Below are positions 44,459-53,409 of a stretch of DNA of 64,000 nucleotides, one piece after another. How positions within the stretch are numbered: position 1 is the stretch's first letter; each line of letters begins with the position of its first letter. The notes beneath the pieces are model-generated. The model did no database searches. It worked only from the letters and a program-made list of their open reading frames with translations, and was not told the origin of the DNA. The position numbers were made by a program, and so were the translations under genes. Origin of the DNA: Pseudomaricurvus sp965656525 (GTDB taxonomy: Bacteria > Pseudomonadota > Gammaproteobacteria > Pseudomonadales > Cellvibrionaceae); contig CBFHKY010000014.1 in the NCBI GenBank assembly GCA_965656525.1, positions 1-64,000 on the forward strand. The letters run 5' to 3'.

Positions 44459-44995
44459 ATGCCTTCCCTGCAAGATCAACTGATGAAAGCTGGCATCGTC
44501 GACCAGAAAAAAGCAAAAGCCATCAAGAAAGAAAAACAAAAACAGGCCAAACAACAACCCAAAGGCAAGCCTGTGGTCGATGAAAATAAAGAGCAGGCGC
44601 GAAAAGTGTTGGCTGAAAAAGTCGCTAGAGATAAAGAAATGAATCGTATGCGACAGGCAGAAGCTGAGCTTAAAGCGTTAAACGCTCAGATATTGCAGTT
44701 GGTTGCTTTAAACCGGATCGATCGTGAGCGCGGTGAGGTGGCCTATCAATTCACCGACGGCAAAAAAATCAAAAAGCTGTACGTGACGGATAAGCTTCAG
44801 AAGCTATTAGGCTTAGGACAAATCGCCATAGCGCGTATTAAAGATGATTATGAATTGGTGCCGGCTGGGGTAGCCGATAAAATTCGGCAGCGCGATGAAA
44901 GTGTGATTGTATTGCAAAACACCCGCGCAGCCAGTGAGGTAGAAGAAGACGATCCTTACGCGGATTACCAGATCCCCGATGATTTGATGTGGTGA
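44459..44995 (+). CDS. DUF2058 family protein (YaiL-like)
   Basis: From ATG 44459 the 178-residue protein starts PSLQDQLMKAGIVDQKKAKAIKKEKQKQAK, the lysine-rich coiled-coil opening of DUF2058. AELKALNAQILQLVALNRIDRERGEVAYQFTDGKKIKKLYVT follows, and a C-terminal acidic tail. The family is widespread in gammaproteobacteria and its role is unknown; a nucleic-acid association is guessed from charge. A longer in-frame start at 44369 is rejected on family length. It overlaps the recQ start. Confidence 0.88.
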   Translation: MPSLQDQLMKAGIVDQKKAKAIKKEKQKQAKQQPKGKPVVDENKEQARKVLAEKVARDKEMNRMRQAEAELKALNAQILQLVALNRIDRERGEVAYQFTDGKKIKKLYVTDKLQKLLGLGQIAIARIKDDYELVPAGVADKIRQRDESVIVLQNTRAASEVEEDDPYADYQIPDDLMW

Positions 44996-47217
44996 GTGAG
45001 GATTATTTTATCACCACGTTTAATGATTCAAATGAGCACTACACTGCTGATGAGGGTCTTCCCAGTTCCGATTTATCGGCAGCCCAGAGTGTGACAGGTG
45101 TATCGGCTCTAGAGGTTTTACGCTCAGTATTTGGTTACGATGAGTTTCGTAACCAGCAAGCCGACATTGTTGAGCATGTCATACAGGGTGGGGACGCGTT
45201 GGTCTTAATGCCAACGGGTGGCGGTAAATCCCTGTGTTATCAGGTGCCTGCATTAGTGCGTGAGGGCGTTACTATTGTGGTATCGCCGCTGATTGCTCTG
45301 ATGCAAGACCAAGTGGAAGCTCTGCATCAAAACGGTGTTCGCGCAGACTTCCTTAATTCCACGCTGTCTGCTGCGCAGTCGGCACAAGTCGAGCAGCGGC
45401 TTGTGAGCGGCGAACTGGATTTACTCTATGTAGCACCCGAACGGCTGATGTTGCCCTACATGCTGTCGTTGCTGGAACGCTCGCCCCTTGCGCTATTCGC
45501 TATTGATGAAGCCCACTGTGTGTCGCAATGGGGTCACGACTTTCGCCCTGAGTATCGCCAGTTGTCGGTGCTGCACGAACGCTTCCCTAACATACCGCGC
45601 ATCGCTTTAACCGCAACGGCGGATGGCCCAACTCAGCGCGATATTATTGAGCGTTTGAATCTAGATTCGGGCGCTGTATTTAACAGTGGTTTTGATCGAC
45701 CTAATATCCGCTACCATATCGCTGAAAATACGGGTAATGCTCGCGAGCAGTTGCTGCGTTTTATGCGCAATGAGCACGATGGTGATGCTGGTATTGTCTA
45801 TTGTTTGTCGCGTAAGCGAGTGGAAGATATTTCCGCCTGGTTGGTCAGTAAAGGTGTCAATGCCTTGCCTTATCATGCTGGTTTGAGTGCCGAGTTGAGA
45901 CAGCATCATCAACGACGTTTTCTGCGTGAAGATGGAATCGTCGTTGTCGCTACCATTGCCTTTGGTATGGGTATTGATAAGCCTGATGTGCGCTTTGTGG
46001 CCCATTTGAATTTACCCAAAAGCATAGAGGCGTATTACCAAGAAACTGGCCGTGCCGGCCGCGATGGTATGGCTGCACAAGCGTGGATGGTGTACGGCTT
46101 ACAAGATGTGATCACGCTGCGGCAAATGCAAGCCAGTTCATCTGCCCATGATAGCTATAAGCGTATTGAACAGCACAAATTGGATGCCATGCTGGGGTTG
46201 TGTGAGGTCACTAGCTGTCGTCGCCAAAGCTTATTGCACTACTTTGGAGAGGCATTGGCCGAACCCTGCGGTAACTGCGATAACTGTTTGTCACCACCGC
46301 AAACCTGGAATGCCACAGTGTCTGCCCAGAAAGCCTTGTCTTGTGTGTACCGCACCGGACAGCGCTTTGGCGTGAATTACTTGGTGGATGTTTTGTTGGG
46401 TAAATCCAACGATCGTATTTCTCAGTTTGGGCACGATAGCATCAGCACCTTTGGTATTGGTAATGAACATTCGGTTGCGCAGTGGCGGGGAGTCTTTCGG
46501 CAGCTGATTGCCAGAGGGCTGCTCAATGTCGATGTAGAAGGGCATGGCAGTGTGAGCCTTGCGGAAGCCGCAAGACCAGTTTTAAAAGGCGAAGATACCT
46601 TAATGCTGCGTGAGTTGAGCCGCGAGTCTGCACCGAAGAGAAAGTCTAAGAGCACAGTTAAATCCGCACACAGTGCGCTCTGGGAGGCGTTGCGTGCATG
46701 TCGCAAAGAGTTGGCTGAGGCACAGGGGGTTCCCGCCTATGTGATTTTTCACGATGCGACTTTAGCGGAAATGGCTGAGCGGGAACCACATACGCTTGAA
46801 GCTATGTCGGGGATCTCTGGAGTGGGTAGCCGAAAATTAGACGCCTACGGCGATGCTTTTCTTCAGGTGGTTCAGCAGCATAAAGGGCCTCAAGACGCGA
46901 CGGTAAAAGCTGGTGCCTCTGCCGCGGAATCGGTTTTGCTACTGTGCCAAGGCTTATCGCCATTGGATATTGCTTTGCGTCGAGAAATGACACTGACGAC
47001 TGTTTATCGTCATTTGGCGGGAGCCATCGAGAGCGGTGAGCTGGAATTGGACGACGTTCTGGATTTAGGCAATGATGAACTGAATGCTATTCAGCTGGCG
47101 TTTGAGCACAGCGAAGGGAACCGATTGAAACCCGTTTTTGAAGCATTGGAAGGGGCGTATGAATACGGTGTGTTGGATTGTGTGCGAGCTTGGCTGGTTG
47201 TTTCACAGGTGAGCTGA
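44989..47217 (+). CDS. recQ: ATP-dependent DNA helicase RecQ
   Basis: RecQ unwinds DNA 3'-5' in recombination and repair. The 742-residue protein has Walker A TGGGKSLCYQ (Lys80), DEAH box (173-176), helicase motifs through QETGRAGRDG, a zinc-binding segment (CEVTSCRRQ ... CGNCDNC), a winged-helix RQC part (FGVNYLVDVLLGK) and an HRDC domain (about 560-625). A C-terminal helix-turn-helix extension (about 640-740, LSPLDIALRREMTLTTVYRHLAGAIE) makes it longer than E. coli RecQ (about 610). Start GTG 44989 or 44992; both overlap DUF2058. Confidence 0.94.
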   Translation: MVSEDYFITTFNDSNEHYTADEGLPSSDLSAAQSVTGVSALEVLRSVFGYDEFRNQQADIVEHVIQGGDALVLMPTGGGKSLCYQVPALVREGVTIVVSPLIALMQDQVEALHQNGVRADFLNSTLSAAQSAQVEQRLVSGELDLLYVAPERLMLPYMLSLLERSPLALFAIDEAHCVSQWGHDFRPEYRQLSVLHERFPNIPRIALTATADGPTQRDIIERLNLDSGAVFNSGFDRPNIRYHIAENTGNAREQLLRFMRNEHDGDAGIVYCLSRKRVEDISAWLVSKGVNALPYHAGLSAELRQHHQRRFLREDGIVVVATIAFGMGIDKPDVRFVAHLNLPKSIEAYYQETGRAGRDGMAAQAWMVYGLQDVITLRQMQASSSAHDSYKRIEQHKLDAMLGLCEVTSCRRQSLLHYFGEALAEPCGNCDNCLSPPQTWNATVSAQKALSCVYRTGQRFGVNYLVDVLLGKSNDRISQFGHDSISTFGIGNEHSVAQWRGVFRQLIARGLLNVDVEGHGSVSLAEAARPVLKGEDTLMLRELSRESAPKRKSKSTVKSAHSALWEALRACRKELAEAQGVPAYVIFHDATLAEMAEREPHTLEAMSGISGVGSRKLDAYGDAFLQVVQQHKGPQDATVKAGASAAESVLLLCQGLSPLDIALRREMTLTTVYRHLAGAIESGELELDDVLDLGNDELNAIQLAFEHSEGNRLKPVFEALEGAYEYGVLDCVRAWLVVSQVS

Positions 47218-47297
47218 GCGCTCACCTGAGTACTGCAAGGCGACATAACAACCACTAATGCTGTGCATGCGCCATCAACCCTGTGGGTAGATAAAGC

Positions 47298-47323
47298 GCA
47301 GGGCAGATTTAAATCCGCCCTGC
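47298..47323. terminator. Hairpin between convergent recQ and suhB
   Basis: GCAGGGC (47298-47304) pairs with GCCCTGC (47317-47323), and the inner GATT pairs with AATC with one mismatch between. A second 9-bp hairpin (CAGGTGAGC/GCTCACCTG, 47206-47228) spans the recQ stop. Neither has a strong T-run, so termination is inferred mainly from position. Confidence 0.55.
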
Positions 47324-47328
47324 TTGAA

Positions 47329-48126
47329 TCAGACGTTGCCTAAATGCTTGCCGACAATTTGAAGTAACGGTTTAAAGACTTTCGGTGAGGCGCAAACAAT
47401 GTTGCCTTTTTCCATAAAGCTGTTGCCACCTTTAAAGTCACTGACCATACCGCCAGCCTCTTTTACCAGCAGGATGCCCGCAGCAATATCCCACGGTTTC
47501 AAGTTCATTTCCCAAAAACCGTCAAAGCGTCCTGCGGCTACATAAGCCAAGTCTAAAGACGCAGCCCCTGGGCGACGGATGCCAGCGGTTTGGCCCGCAA
47601 TATCTTGCAAAGCGGCTAAATAAGGGGTGATATTTTCTAGTGAGTAACCATTGAATGGGATACCGGTGCCAATTAAGGCGCCTTTGAGGCCATTGCGAGC
47701 AGCAACGCGGATACGGCGACCGTTTAAGGTTGCGCCTTTGCCGCGGCTGGCCGTAAATTCTTCGCGTGACATGGGGTTAAGAACAACAGCGTGTTCGATT
47801 TGGCCTCGGTATAGGCAGGCGATAGAGATGGCAAAGTGGGGTATGCCATGAATGAAGTTGGTGGTGCCGTCGAGCGGGTCAATGATCCACTCGTAGTCAC
47901 TGCTAGTACCAGAGCGGCCTGTTTCTTCGCCCAGAAAACAGTGCTCAGGAAACGCCTTGCGCAGATGATAGAGAATCTCTTTTTCAGCGGCTTTATCAAC
48001 ATCGGTGACAAAGTCATTCCGACCTTTTTCTTCAAAATTTACAACGTCAACACGTTCTAGGGCGCGCTCGATAAGCTCGCCAGCTTTGCGCGCAGCGCGC
48101 AGAGCAATATTCAGCATGGGTTCCAT
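47329..48126 (-). CDS. suhB: Inositol-1-monophosphatase family protein SuhB
   Basis: The 265-residue protein begins MEPMLNIALRAARKAGELI, close to E. coli SuhB. It has metal-site motifs GEETG and WIIDPLDGTTNFIHG, and GAASLDLAYVAAGRFDGFWE near the C-terminus. SuhB hydrolyses inositol phosphate and, in E. coli, also joins ribosomal RNA antitermination complexes. ATG 48126 is preferred over an upstream start at 48135 by comparison with the family. It is divergent from trmJ, as in many relatives. Confidence 0.93.
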   Translation of the reverse strand: MEPMLNIALRAARKAGELIERALERVDVVNFEEKGRNDFVTDVDKAAEKEILYHLRKAFPEHCFLGEETGRSGTSSDYEWIIDPLDGTTNFIHGIPHFAISIACLYRGQIEHAVVLNPMSREEFTASRGKGATLNGRRIRVAARNGLKGALIGTGIPFNGYSLENITPYLAALQDIAGQTAGIRRPGAASLDLAYVAAGRFDGFWEMNLKPWDIAAGILLVKEAGGMVSDFKGGNSFMEKGNIVCASPKVFKPLLQIVGKHLGNV

Positions 48127-48207
48127 TGGTACCAACCGTTAAAAGCAACAAACAATGTGTAAAGAGCAGGCTCTGGCTGTTCAGCTTCAGAGCGAAGGAA
48201 CCTTAAA

Positions 48208-48216
48208 TTATAGCAG
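48208..48216 (-). promoter_or_regulatory. Possible extended -10 promoter of suhB
   Basis: The minus strand reads TGCTATAAT, an extended -10, about 85 bases upstream of the suhB ATG. The -35 is weak. Confidence 0.5.
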
Positions 48217-48424
48217 GCCTTTGTGGCGAGAGATACTGCTTAGGTTGCACAGCAGTTGGCGGCGGCGTGTGAGCGTCCTATGGATTGAGGTAAAAACTTG
48301 AAACGACAGGTTAGCGCGCGGGCCTGTAACACTTTGGCCTGGTATTTGGTAAACTGCGCGCCCTCTAAGGCGGCCAGAGGTTCTAGGTGCGCTTGTCCTA
48401 CTCAAAAACAGGTATCAGAAAGGC

Positions 48425-49228
48425 ATGTCAGATTCATTGCTGAACAAGATTCGCATCGTGTTGGTAAATACCAGCCACCCAGGCAACATTGGTGGTGCCG
48501 CTCGAGCCATGAAGAATATGGGCTTGTCACAACTGTATTTGGTGGCACCCAAAGAATATCCCGCGGCTAAAGCCGTTTGGCGTGCAGCTGGGGCGCAGGA
48601 TGTATTGGACAGTGCGATTGTCGTCGAAACACTCGAAGAGGCGGTGGCTGACTGTGGTCTAGTGGTTGGAACCAGTGCTCGCGAGCGACGTATCCCGTGG
48701 CCATTGGTGACTCCGCGTGAGTGTGGTGAGCGCGCCATCGCAGAAGCGCAGCATCATGATGTGGCCATTGTCTTTGGTCGCGAAGATAGAGGCTTAACCA
48801 ACGAAGAGTTGCACAAGTGCAATTACCACGTGCATATCCCTGCCAACCCTGATTATTCTTCTTTGAATTTGGGTGCGGCTGTGCAGGTGTTGTCTTATGA
48901 AGCGCGGATGGCGTGGTTGATGCACAAAGAGGGTAAGCTACCGCATTTTGATGATTGGGATCAGCCACCAGCCGATCACAGGGCGCTGGAGCACTATTTT
49001 GAGCATCTGCAGAAAACTCTGGAGGCTCTAAAGTTTATCGAGCCTGATAATCCTCGCCAAACCATGACTCGCCTTCGTCGACTTTACAGTCGTATTCGTA
49101 TGGATGAGATGGAGTTGAGCATTTTGCGGGGCGTTTTAACCGCTATTCAAAACTTCATTTTTCACACGAACAACAAAATCAACGCTCTAGAATCGACCAA
49201 TAAAGACAAATTGGACGACGGCAAATAA
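48425..49228 (+). CDS. trmJ: tRNA (cytidine/uridine-2'-O-)-methyltransferase TrmJ
   Basis: TrmJ is a SPOUT-class enzyme that 2'-O-methylates position 32 of several tRNAs with SAM. The 267-residue protein has RIVLVNTSHPGNIGGAARAMKNMGLSQLYLV at the start, VFGREDRGLTNEEL, and the C-terminal YSSLNLGAAVQVLSYEARMAW typical of the knot. Length matches the family. It lies directly before iscR, its usual chromosomal neighbour. Confidence 0.94.
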   Translation: MSDSLLNKIRIVLVNTSHPGNIGGAARAMKNMGLSQLYLVAPKEYPAAKAVWRAAGAQDVLDSAIVVETLEEAVADCGLVVGTSARERRIPWPLVTPRECGERAIAEAQHHDVAIVFGREDRGLTNEELHKCNYHVHIPANPDYSSLNLGAAVQVLSYEARMAWLMHKEGKLPHFDDWDQPPADHRALEHYFEHLQKTLEALKFIEPDNPRQTMTRLRRLYSRIRMDEMELSILRGVLTAIQNFIFHTNNKINALESTNKDKLDDGK

Positions 49229-49252
49229 TAACCGACTAAATTAGTAGGTTTT
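49228..49252. promoter_or_regulatory. IscR type 1-like binding site, copy 1
   Basis: ATAACCGACTAAATTAGTAGG and the following bases match most positions of the type 1 IscR site (ATASYYGACT, RWWWYAGTC half-site pattern). The site overlaps the trmJ stop and abuts copy 2. Type 1 sites are bound by [2Fe-2S]-IscR in E. coli. Confidence 0.6.
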
Positions 49253-49277
49253 ATACTTGACTAATTTGGTCGGGTTT
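49253..49277. promoter_or_regulatory. IscR type 1-like binding site, copy 2, overlapping a promoter
   Basis: ATACTTGACTAATTTGGTCGG and the following bases match the type 1 consensus closely (two differences). The TTGACT inside it (49257-49262) can be a -35 element with GATACT (49280-49285) as -10, spacing 17. IscR bound here would block its own promoter. Confidence 0.7.
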
Positions 49278-49285
49278 TAGATACT
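49257..49285 (+). promoter_or_regulatory. Promoter of the iscR-suf operon
   Basis: TTGACT (49257-49262) and GATACT (49280-49285) are 17 bases apart and sit 128 bases before the iscR ATG. The -35 lies inside IscR-like site 2, as in the E. coli isc promoter. Confidence 0.6.
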
Positions 49286-49413
49286 CACACCCTCGCGATC
49301 CGTCATAGCCAATGATGCGGTTTGCACCACGAGTTCGGCAGCACTTAAGGCTGTAGGGATCCATTAAAATAGGAAGTGACTGTGAGTCTAAAGATTATTT
49401 CAGGAGCACACTT

Positions 49414-49887
49414 ATGCGCCTAACCACTAAAGGACGCTACGCTGTAACTGCTATGCTGGATCTGGCGTTAAATGCCGAAAAAGGCCCCATCAGTTTGGCG
49501 GATATTTCCAAACGCCAAGAAATTTCCCTGTCTTATTTGGAGCAGCTTTTTTCGAAATTGCGACAAAAATCGCTGGTGAGCAGTGTGCGTGGGCCTGGTG
49601 GTGGTTATCGTTTAAACCATAAGCCTGATGCTATTTCGGTTGCTCAGATTATCGATGCGGTTAATGAATCTATTGATGCGACTAATTGTGAGCGACAGGG
49701 CAATTGTCAGCATGGTCAAGTGTGCCTGACCCATCACCTTTGGTGTGACTTGAGCGATCGTATCCATACTTTTTTAAGCAGTATTACGCTCGAAAACTTA
49801 GTATTGCGTGATGATGTGAAACAAGTATCAGCACGACAAAATGCCTACCCTGAGCTTGGTTTGCTAGACATTTCGGGGGCACAGTGA
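49414..49887 (+). CDS. iscR: Iron-sulfur cluster regulator IscR
   Basis: The 157-residue Rrf2-family regulator begins MRLTTKGRYAVTAMLDLA. It has the winged-helix segment ISLSYLEQLFSKLRQKSLVSSVRGPGGGY, and the cluster ligands Cys92, Cys98, Cys104 and His107 at the positions known in E. coli IscR. Holo-IscR represses its own operon and apo-IscR activates suf genes in E. coli. The two sites upstream support feedback here. The ATG follows CAGGAGCACAC. It overlaps the desulfurase start by four bases. Confidence 0.96.
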   Translation: MRLTTKGRYAVTAMLDLALNAEKGPISLADISKRQEISLSYLEQLFSKLRQKSLVSSVRGPGGGYRLNHKPDAISVAQIIDAVNESIDATNCERQGNCQHGQVCLTHHLWCDLSDRIHTFLSSITLENLVLRDDVKQVSARQNAYPELGLLDISGAQ

Positions 49888-51047
49888 TTCAGCCGATTTA
49901 CTTGGATTACGCGGCAAGTACACCTATTGACCCGGCTGTTGCTGAAGCCATGAGCCAGTGTCTACTGATGTCCGGTACGTTCGCCAATCCCGCGTCACGT
50001 TCTCATGTATATGGTTGGCAAGCGGAAGAGAAAGTCGAGTTGGCACGTTGTCAGTTGGCGGAGCTTATCGGCTGCGACAGTCGAGAAGTGGTATGGACCA
50101 GCGGCGCGACAGAAGCAAACAATCTGGCCCTCAAAGGGGTGTTTGAAACCCTGAATTATGAAGGACATTTGATCACCTCGGTCATTGAGCATAAAGCGAT
50201 TGTTGACCCAGCCAAATGGCTAGAGAAACAGGGCGTTCAAGTGACTTGGTTAACACCCAATAGAGAGGGGGTTATTTCGCTCCAGCAAGTGCAGGATGCT
50301 GTGCAAGCGAACACCCGCTTAGTCAGCTTAATGCACGTCAATAACGAAGTCGGAGCGATCAACCCTATCGCTGAAATAGGTCGTTGGTGTCGTGAACAAC
50401 GCCTTCTTTTTCATGTGGACGGTGCGCAGTCTGCGGGCAAAGTGCCAGTTGATGTCGATAACCTGCATGTGGATTTGCTGAGTTTGTCGGCGCACAAATT
50501 CTATGGCCCCAAAGGTGTGGGGGCACTGTACGTGCGTCGTCCTGTGCAAGCCAAATTGGCGTTACAAATGCACGGTGGCGGCCATGAGCGGGGCTTGCGT
50601 TCCGGGACTCTGGCGACGCATCAACTCGTTGGAATGGGGGTTGCCGCACAGCTGGCTTCGGAGTCGCTGACGGGTGAAAGGGCGCACATTGCCAGCCTTA
50701 GAGATCAGCTCTGGCGAGGCATCGAAGACCTTCCGGGTGTCCGTCGTAACGGCAGTACAAGTGCAGTCTCACCCAATCACCTGAATGTATGTTTTGCAGG
50801 TTTGGACGGCGAAACCCTATTGCTGTCACTGCGAGGCATAGCCGTTTCTTCTGGGTCGGCCTGCACATCCGCCAGTGTAGAGCCTTCGTATGTGTTGAAG
50901 GCAATGGGGCTATCGAGCGCCGATGCTCACAGTTCGGTGCGATTGTCGCTAGGGCGCTATACCACAGCGGGTGAAGTGTCCCGCGCAACTGAGCACATAC
51001 GAGACGTTGTCTTGAAGTTGCACTCGCTGAGCGAGTTAGAAGCGTAA
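49884..51047 (+). CDS. iscS: Cysteine desulfurase, IscS type
   Basis: The 387-residue PLP enzyme takes sulfur from cysteine for cluster assembly. Features are SGATEANN, SVIEHKAI, PLP lysine Lys205 (LSAHKFYGPKG) and the active-site cysteine Cys327 in SSGSACTSASVEPSYVL, the IscS-type loop. It is about 17 residues shorter than E. coli IscS at the ends. The GTG start overlaps iscR. No iscU follows; sufB comes next. A second, SufS-type desulfurase is in the same operon. Confidence 0.9.
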   Translation: MIQPIYLDYAASTPIDPAVAEAMSQCLLMSGTFANPASRSHVYGWQAEEKVELARCQLAELIGCDSREVVWTSGATEANNLALKGVFETLNYEGHLITSVIEHKAIVDPAKWLEKQGVQVTWLTPNREGVISLQQVQDAVQANTRLVSLMHVNNEVGAINPIAEIGRWCREQRLLFHVDGAQSAGKVPVDVDNLHVDLLSLSAHKFYGPKGVGALYVRRPVQAKLALQMHGGGHERGLRSGTLATHQLVGMGVAAQLASESLTGERAHIASLRDQLWRGIEDLPGVRRNGSTSAVSPNHLNVCFAGLDGETLLLSLRGIAVSSGSACTSASVEPSYVLKAMGLSSADAHSSVRLSLGRYTTAGEVSRATEHIRDVVLKLHSLSELEA

Positions 51048-51172
51048 ACGTGCTCCAAAACTGAATTTTCGTGATCAAAAGTGCCGCTAAGAGCGCTTTC
51101 AATCAGATCCTACACAGCCCGACTGGTTGTCAGTAGGTGCCACTATCACAGATGTGATTAGCGAGTTATGTG

Positions 51173-52612
51173 ATGACAGAGCAGCAGATCAACAAAACCC
51201 TTGAAAGGGAATACGAAGCTGGATTTATCTCCAACATTGAGTCAGACACGTTTGAGCCCGGCTTAGACGAGAGTGTCATTCAGAGAATTTCCGAGTTAAA
51301 AGGCGAGCCAGAATGGATGCTTGCATGGCGCTTGAAAGCCTATCGTGCTTGGCTGGAAATGGACGAGCCAGATTGGGCTCACGTTGATTACCCGAAATTT
51401 GATTATCAGGCCGTGTCTTATTATTCAGCACCTAAAAGCATGAAAGATAAGCCAAAATCGCTGGATGAGGTTGATCCAGAATTGATTGCTACTTATGAAA
51501 AGTTAGGTATTCCTTTGCACGAGCAAATGATGCTGGCGGGTGTGGCTGTGGACGCTGTGTTCGATTCTGTATCTGTGGTAACGACCTTTCGCGATAAGTT
51601 GGAAGAGGCCGGTGTGATTTTCTGCTCGATCTCCGAGGCTTTGCACAAATACCCTGATTTGGTGAAAAAATATTTGGGCAGTGTCGTGCCGCAGCGCGAT
51701 AACTATTTTGCAGCCTTGAACTGTGCAGTGTTTACCGATGGTTCTTTTGTTTACATCCCCAAAGGCACTCGCTGCCCCATGGAGCTTTCTACTTACTTCC
51801 GTATTAATCAAGAAAATACAGGCCAATTTGAACGTACGCTGATCGTTGCAGATGAAGGCAGTTACGTGAGTTACCTAGAAGGTTGTACGGCGCCCCAGCG
51901 TGATGAAAATCAGCTGCACGCGGCTGTGGTTGAATTGGTGGCGCTCGATGGTGCAGAAATTAAATACTCTACCGTTCAAAACTGGTATCCCGGTGACTCT
52001 GAGGGGCGCGGCGGTATTTACAATTTTGTAACCAAGCGCGGTATTTGCCACACCGACGCTAAGATTTCGTGGACCCAAGTAGAAACCGGTTCAGCGATTA
52101 CTTGGAAGTACCCAAGCTGCATCTTGAAAGGGGATAACAGCATTGGTGAGTTTTATTCGGTAGCCCTGACGCGTGGAAAGCAGCAGGCTGACACGGGCAC
52201 TAAGATGATCCACTTGGGCAAGAACACTAAATCCACCATTATTTCGAAAGGGATATCAGCAGGCCGTAGTAACAATGCTTATCGCGGTTTGGTGCGTATG
52301 GCTGCCACCGCGGAAGGTGCGCGTAACTTTACGCAGTGCGATTCGTTGCTGATTGGCGATCAGAGTGGTGCACACACGTTTCCTTATGTAGAAAGTCGCA
52401 ACCCTTACGCCATCGTGGAGCACGAAGCCACGACCTCTAAGGTGTCGGACGACCAGATGTTTCTTTGTCGTCAGCGCGGTTTAGACCCAGAAAAAGCGGT
52501 GTCGATGATCGTGAACGGCTTTTGTAAAGAAGTCTTTAAAGAATTACCCATGGAATTTGCGGTAGAAGCCGGCAAATTATTAGAAATCAGCCTTGAAGGT
52601 TCAGTGGGTTAA
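51173..52612 (+). CDS. sufB: Fe-S cluster assembly scaffold SufB
   Basis: SufB is the scaffold subunit of the SufBC2D complex on which clusters form. The 479-residue protein from ATG 51173 has YKYGFxxNIESD-like EYEAGFISNIESDTFEPG, GCSAPQ-type VSYLEGCTAPQRDENQLHAAVVELVA, and the C-terminal DDQMFLCRQRGLDPEKAVSMIVNGFCKEVF. Length is close to E. coli SufB (495). It is the third gene of the operon after iscR and iscS. Confidence 0.96.
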   Translation: MTEQQINKTLEREYEAGFISNIESDTFEPGLDESVIQRISELKGEPEWMLAWRLKAYRAWLEMDEPDWAHVDYPKFDYQAVSYYSAPKSMKDKPKSLDEVDPELIATYEKLGIPLHEQMMLAGVAVDAVFDSVSVVTTFRDKLEEAGVIFCSISEALHKYPDLVKKYLGSVVPQRDNYFAALNCAVFTDGSFVYIPKGTRCPMELSTYFRINQENTGQFERTLIVADEGSYVSYLEGCTAPQRDENQLHAAVVELVALDGAEIKYSTVQNWYPGDSEGRGGIYNFVTKRGICHTDAKISWTQVETGSAITWKYPSCILKGDNSIGEFYSVALTRGKQQADTGTKMIHLGKNTKSTIISKGISAGRSNNAYRGLVRMAATAEGARNFTQCDSLLIGDQSGAHTFPYVESRNPYAIVEHEATTSKVSDDQMFLCRQRGLDPEKAVSMIVNGFCKEVFKELPMEFAVEAGKLLEISLEGSVG

Positions 52613-52635
52613 TACCAGATTGAGGAAGTTGATAC

Positions 52636-53400
52636 ATGTTATCTATTAAAAATTTACACGCCAAAGTAGAAGATAAGCAAATTCTTACAGGCCTGAATCT
52701 AGACATTAAACCCGGTGAAGTTCACGCCATCATGGGGCCTAACGGTGCGGGCAAAAGTACTATGGGTTACGTGCTCTCTGGCCGTGAAGGTTACGAAGTG
52801 GAGTCGGGCTCTGCAGAGTTGAATGGCGTCAATTTGTTCGATTTAGAAGCTGAAGAGCGTGCACGCGCTGGATTGTTTTTGGCGTTTCAATACCCAGTAG
52901 AAATCCCAGGCGTGAGCAATCTTGAATTCTTGAAAGCCGCCGTTGATGCTCAGCGTGCAGCCCGTGGCGAAGACGCCTTAAGCTCAAAAGACTTTTTGAA
53001 AATGGCTCGCGAGGCCAGTAAGCAGGTCAATTTGCCGGCCGACTTTCTCAAGCGAGGTGTCAATGAAGGTTTCTCTGGTGGCGAGAAAAAGCGCAACGAA
53101 ATTCTGCAAATGATCTTATTGAAACCCACGCTGTGCATTCTGGATGAATCCGATTCGGGTCTAGATATTGATGCACTGCAAGTGGTGGCAGAAGGCGTTA
53201 ACAGTCAGCGATCCGCCGATCGCAGCTTCATTGTGGTTACCCATTATCAAAGGCTGTTGGATTTTATCAAACCCGATTATGTACACGTATTGTCAAACGG
53301 CAAAATCGTGCGCAGTGGTGATGCTTCGCTGGCTCATGAGCTCGAAGAGCAGGGTTATGCTTGGCTGGATAAGCATTCCACCACCGACGAAACCGCGTAA
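52636..53400 (+). CDS. sufC: Fe-S cluster assembly ATPase SufC
   Basis: SufC is the ABC-type ATPase of SufBC2D. The 254-residue protein has Walker A MGPNGAGKST (33-42), the signature FSGGEKKRNEI, and the SufC-specific Walker B region CILDESDSGLDIDAL, then THYQRLLDFI. It has no membrane domain, as expected. GAGGAAG lies before the ATG. Confidence 0.97.
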   Translation: MLSIKNLHAKVEDKQILTGLNLDIKPGEVHAIMGPNGAGKSTMGYVLSGREGYEVESGSAELNGVNLFDLEAEERARAGLFLAFQYPVEIPGVSNLEFLKAAVDAQRAARGEDALSSKDFLKMAREASKQVNLPADFLKRGVNEGFSGGEKKRNEILQMILLKPTLCILDESDSGLDIDALQVVAEGVNSQRSADRSFIVVTHYQRLLDFIKPDYVHVLSNGKIVRSGDASLAHELEEQGYAWLDKHSTTDETA

Positions 53401-53409
53401 GGGGTAAAC

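Noticed and set aside
49231..49277. Inverted repeat after trmJ read as a terminator
   Set aside because: The same bases fit two adjacent IscR type 1 sites better, the loop is 14 bases, and the T-run is only four.
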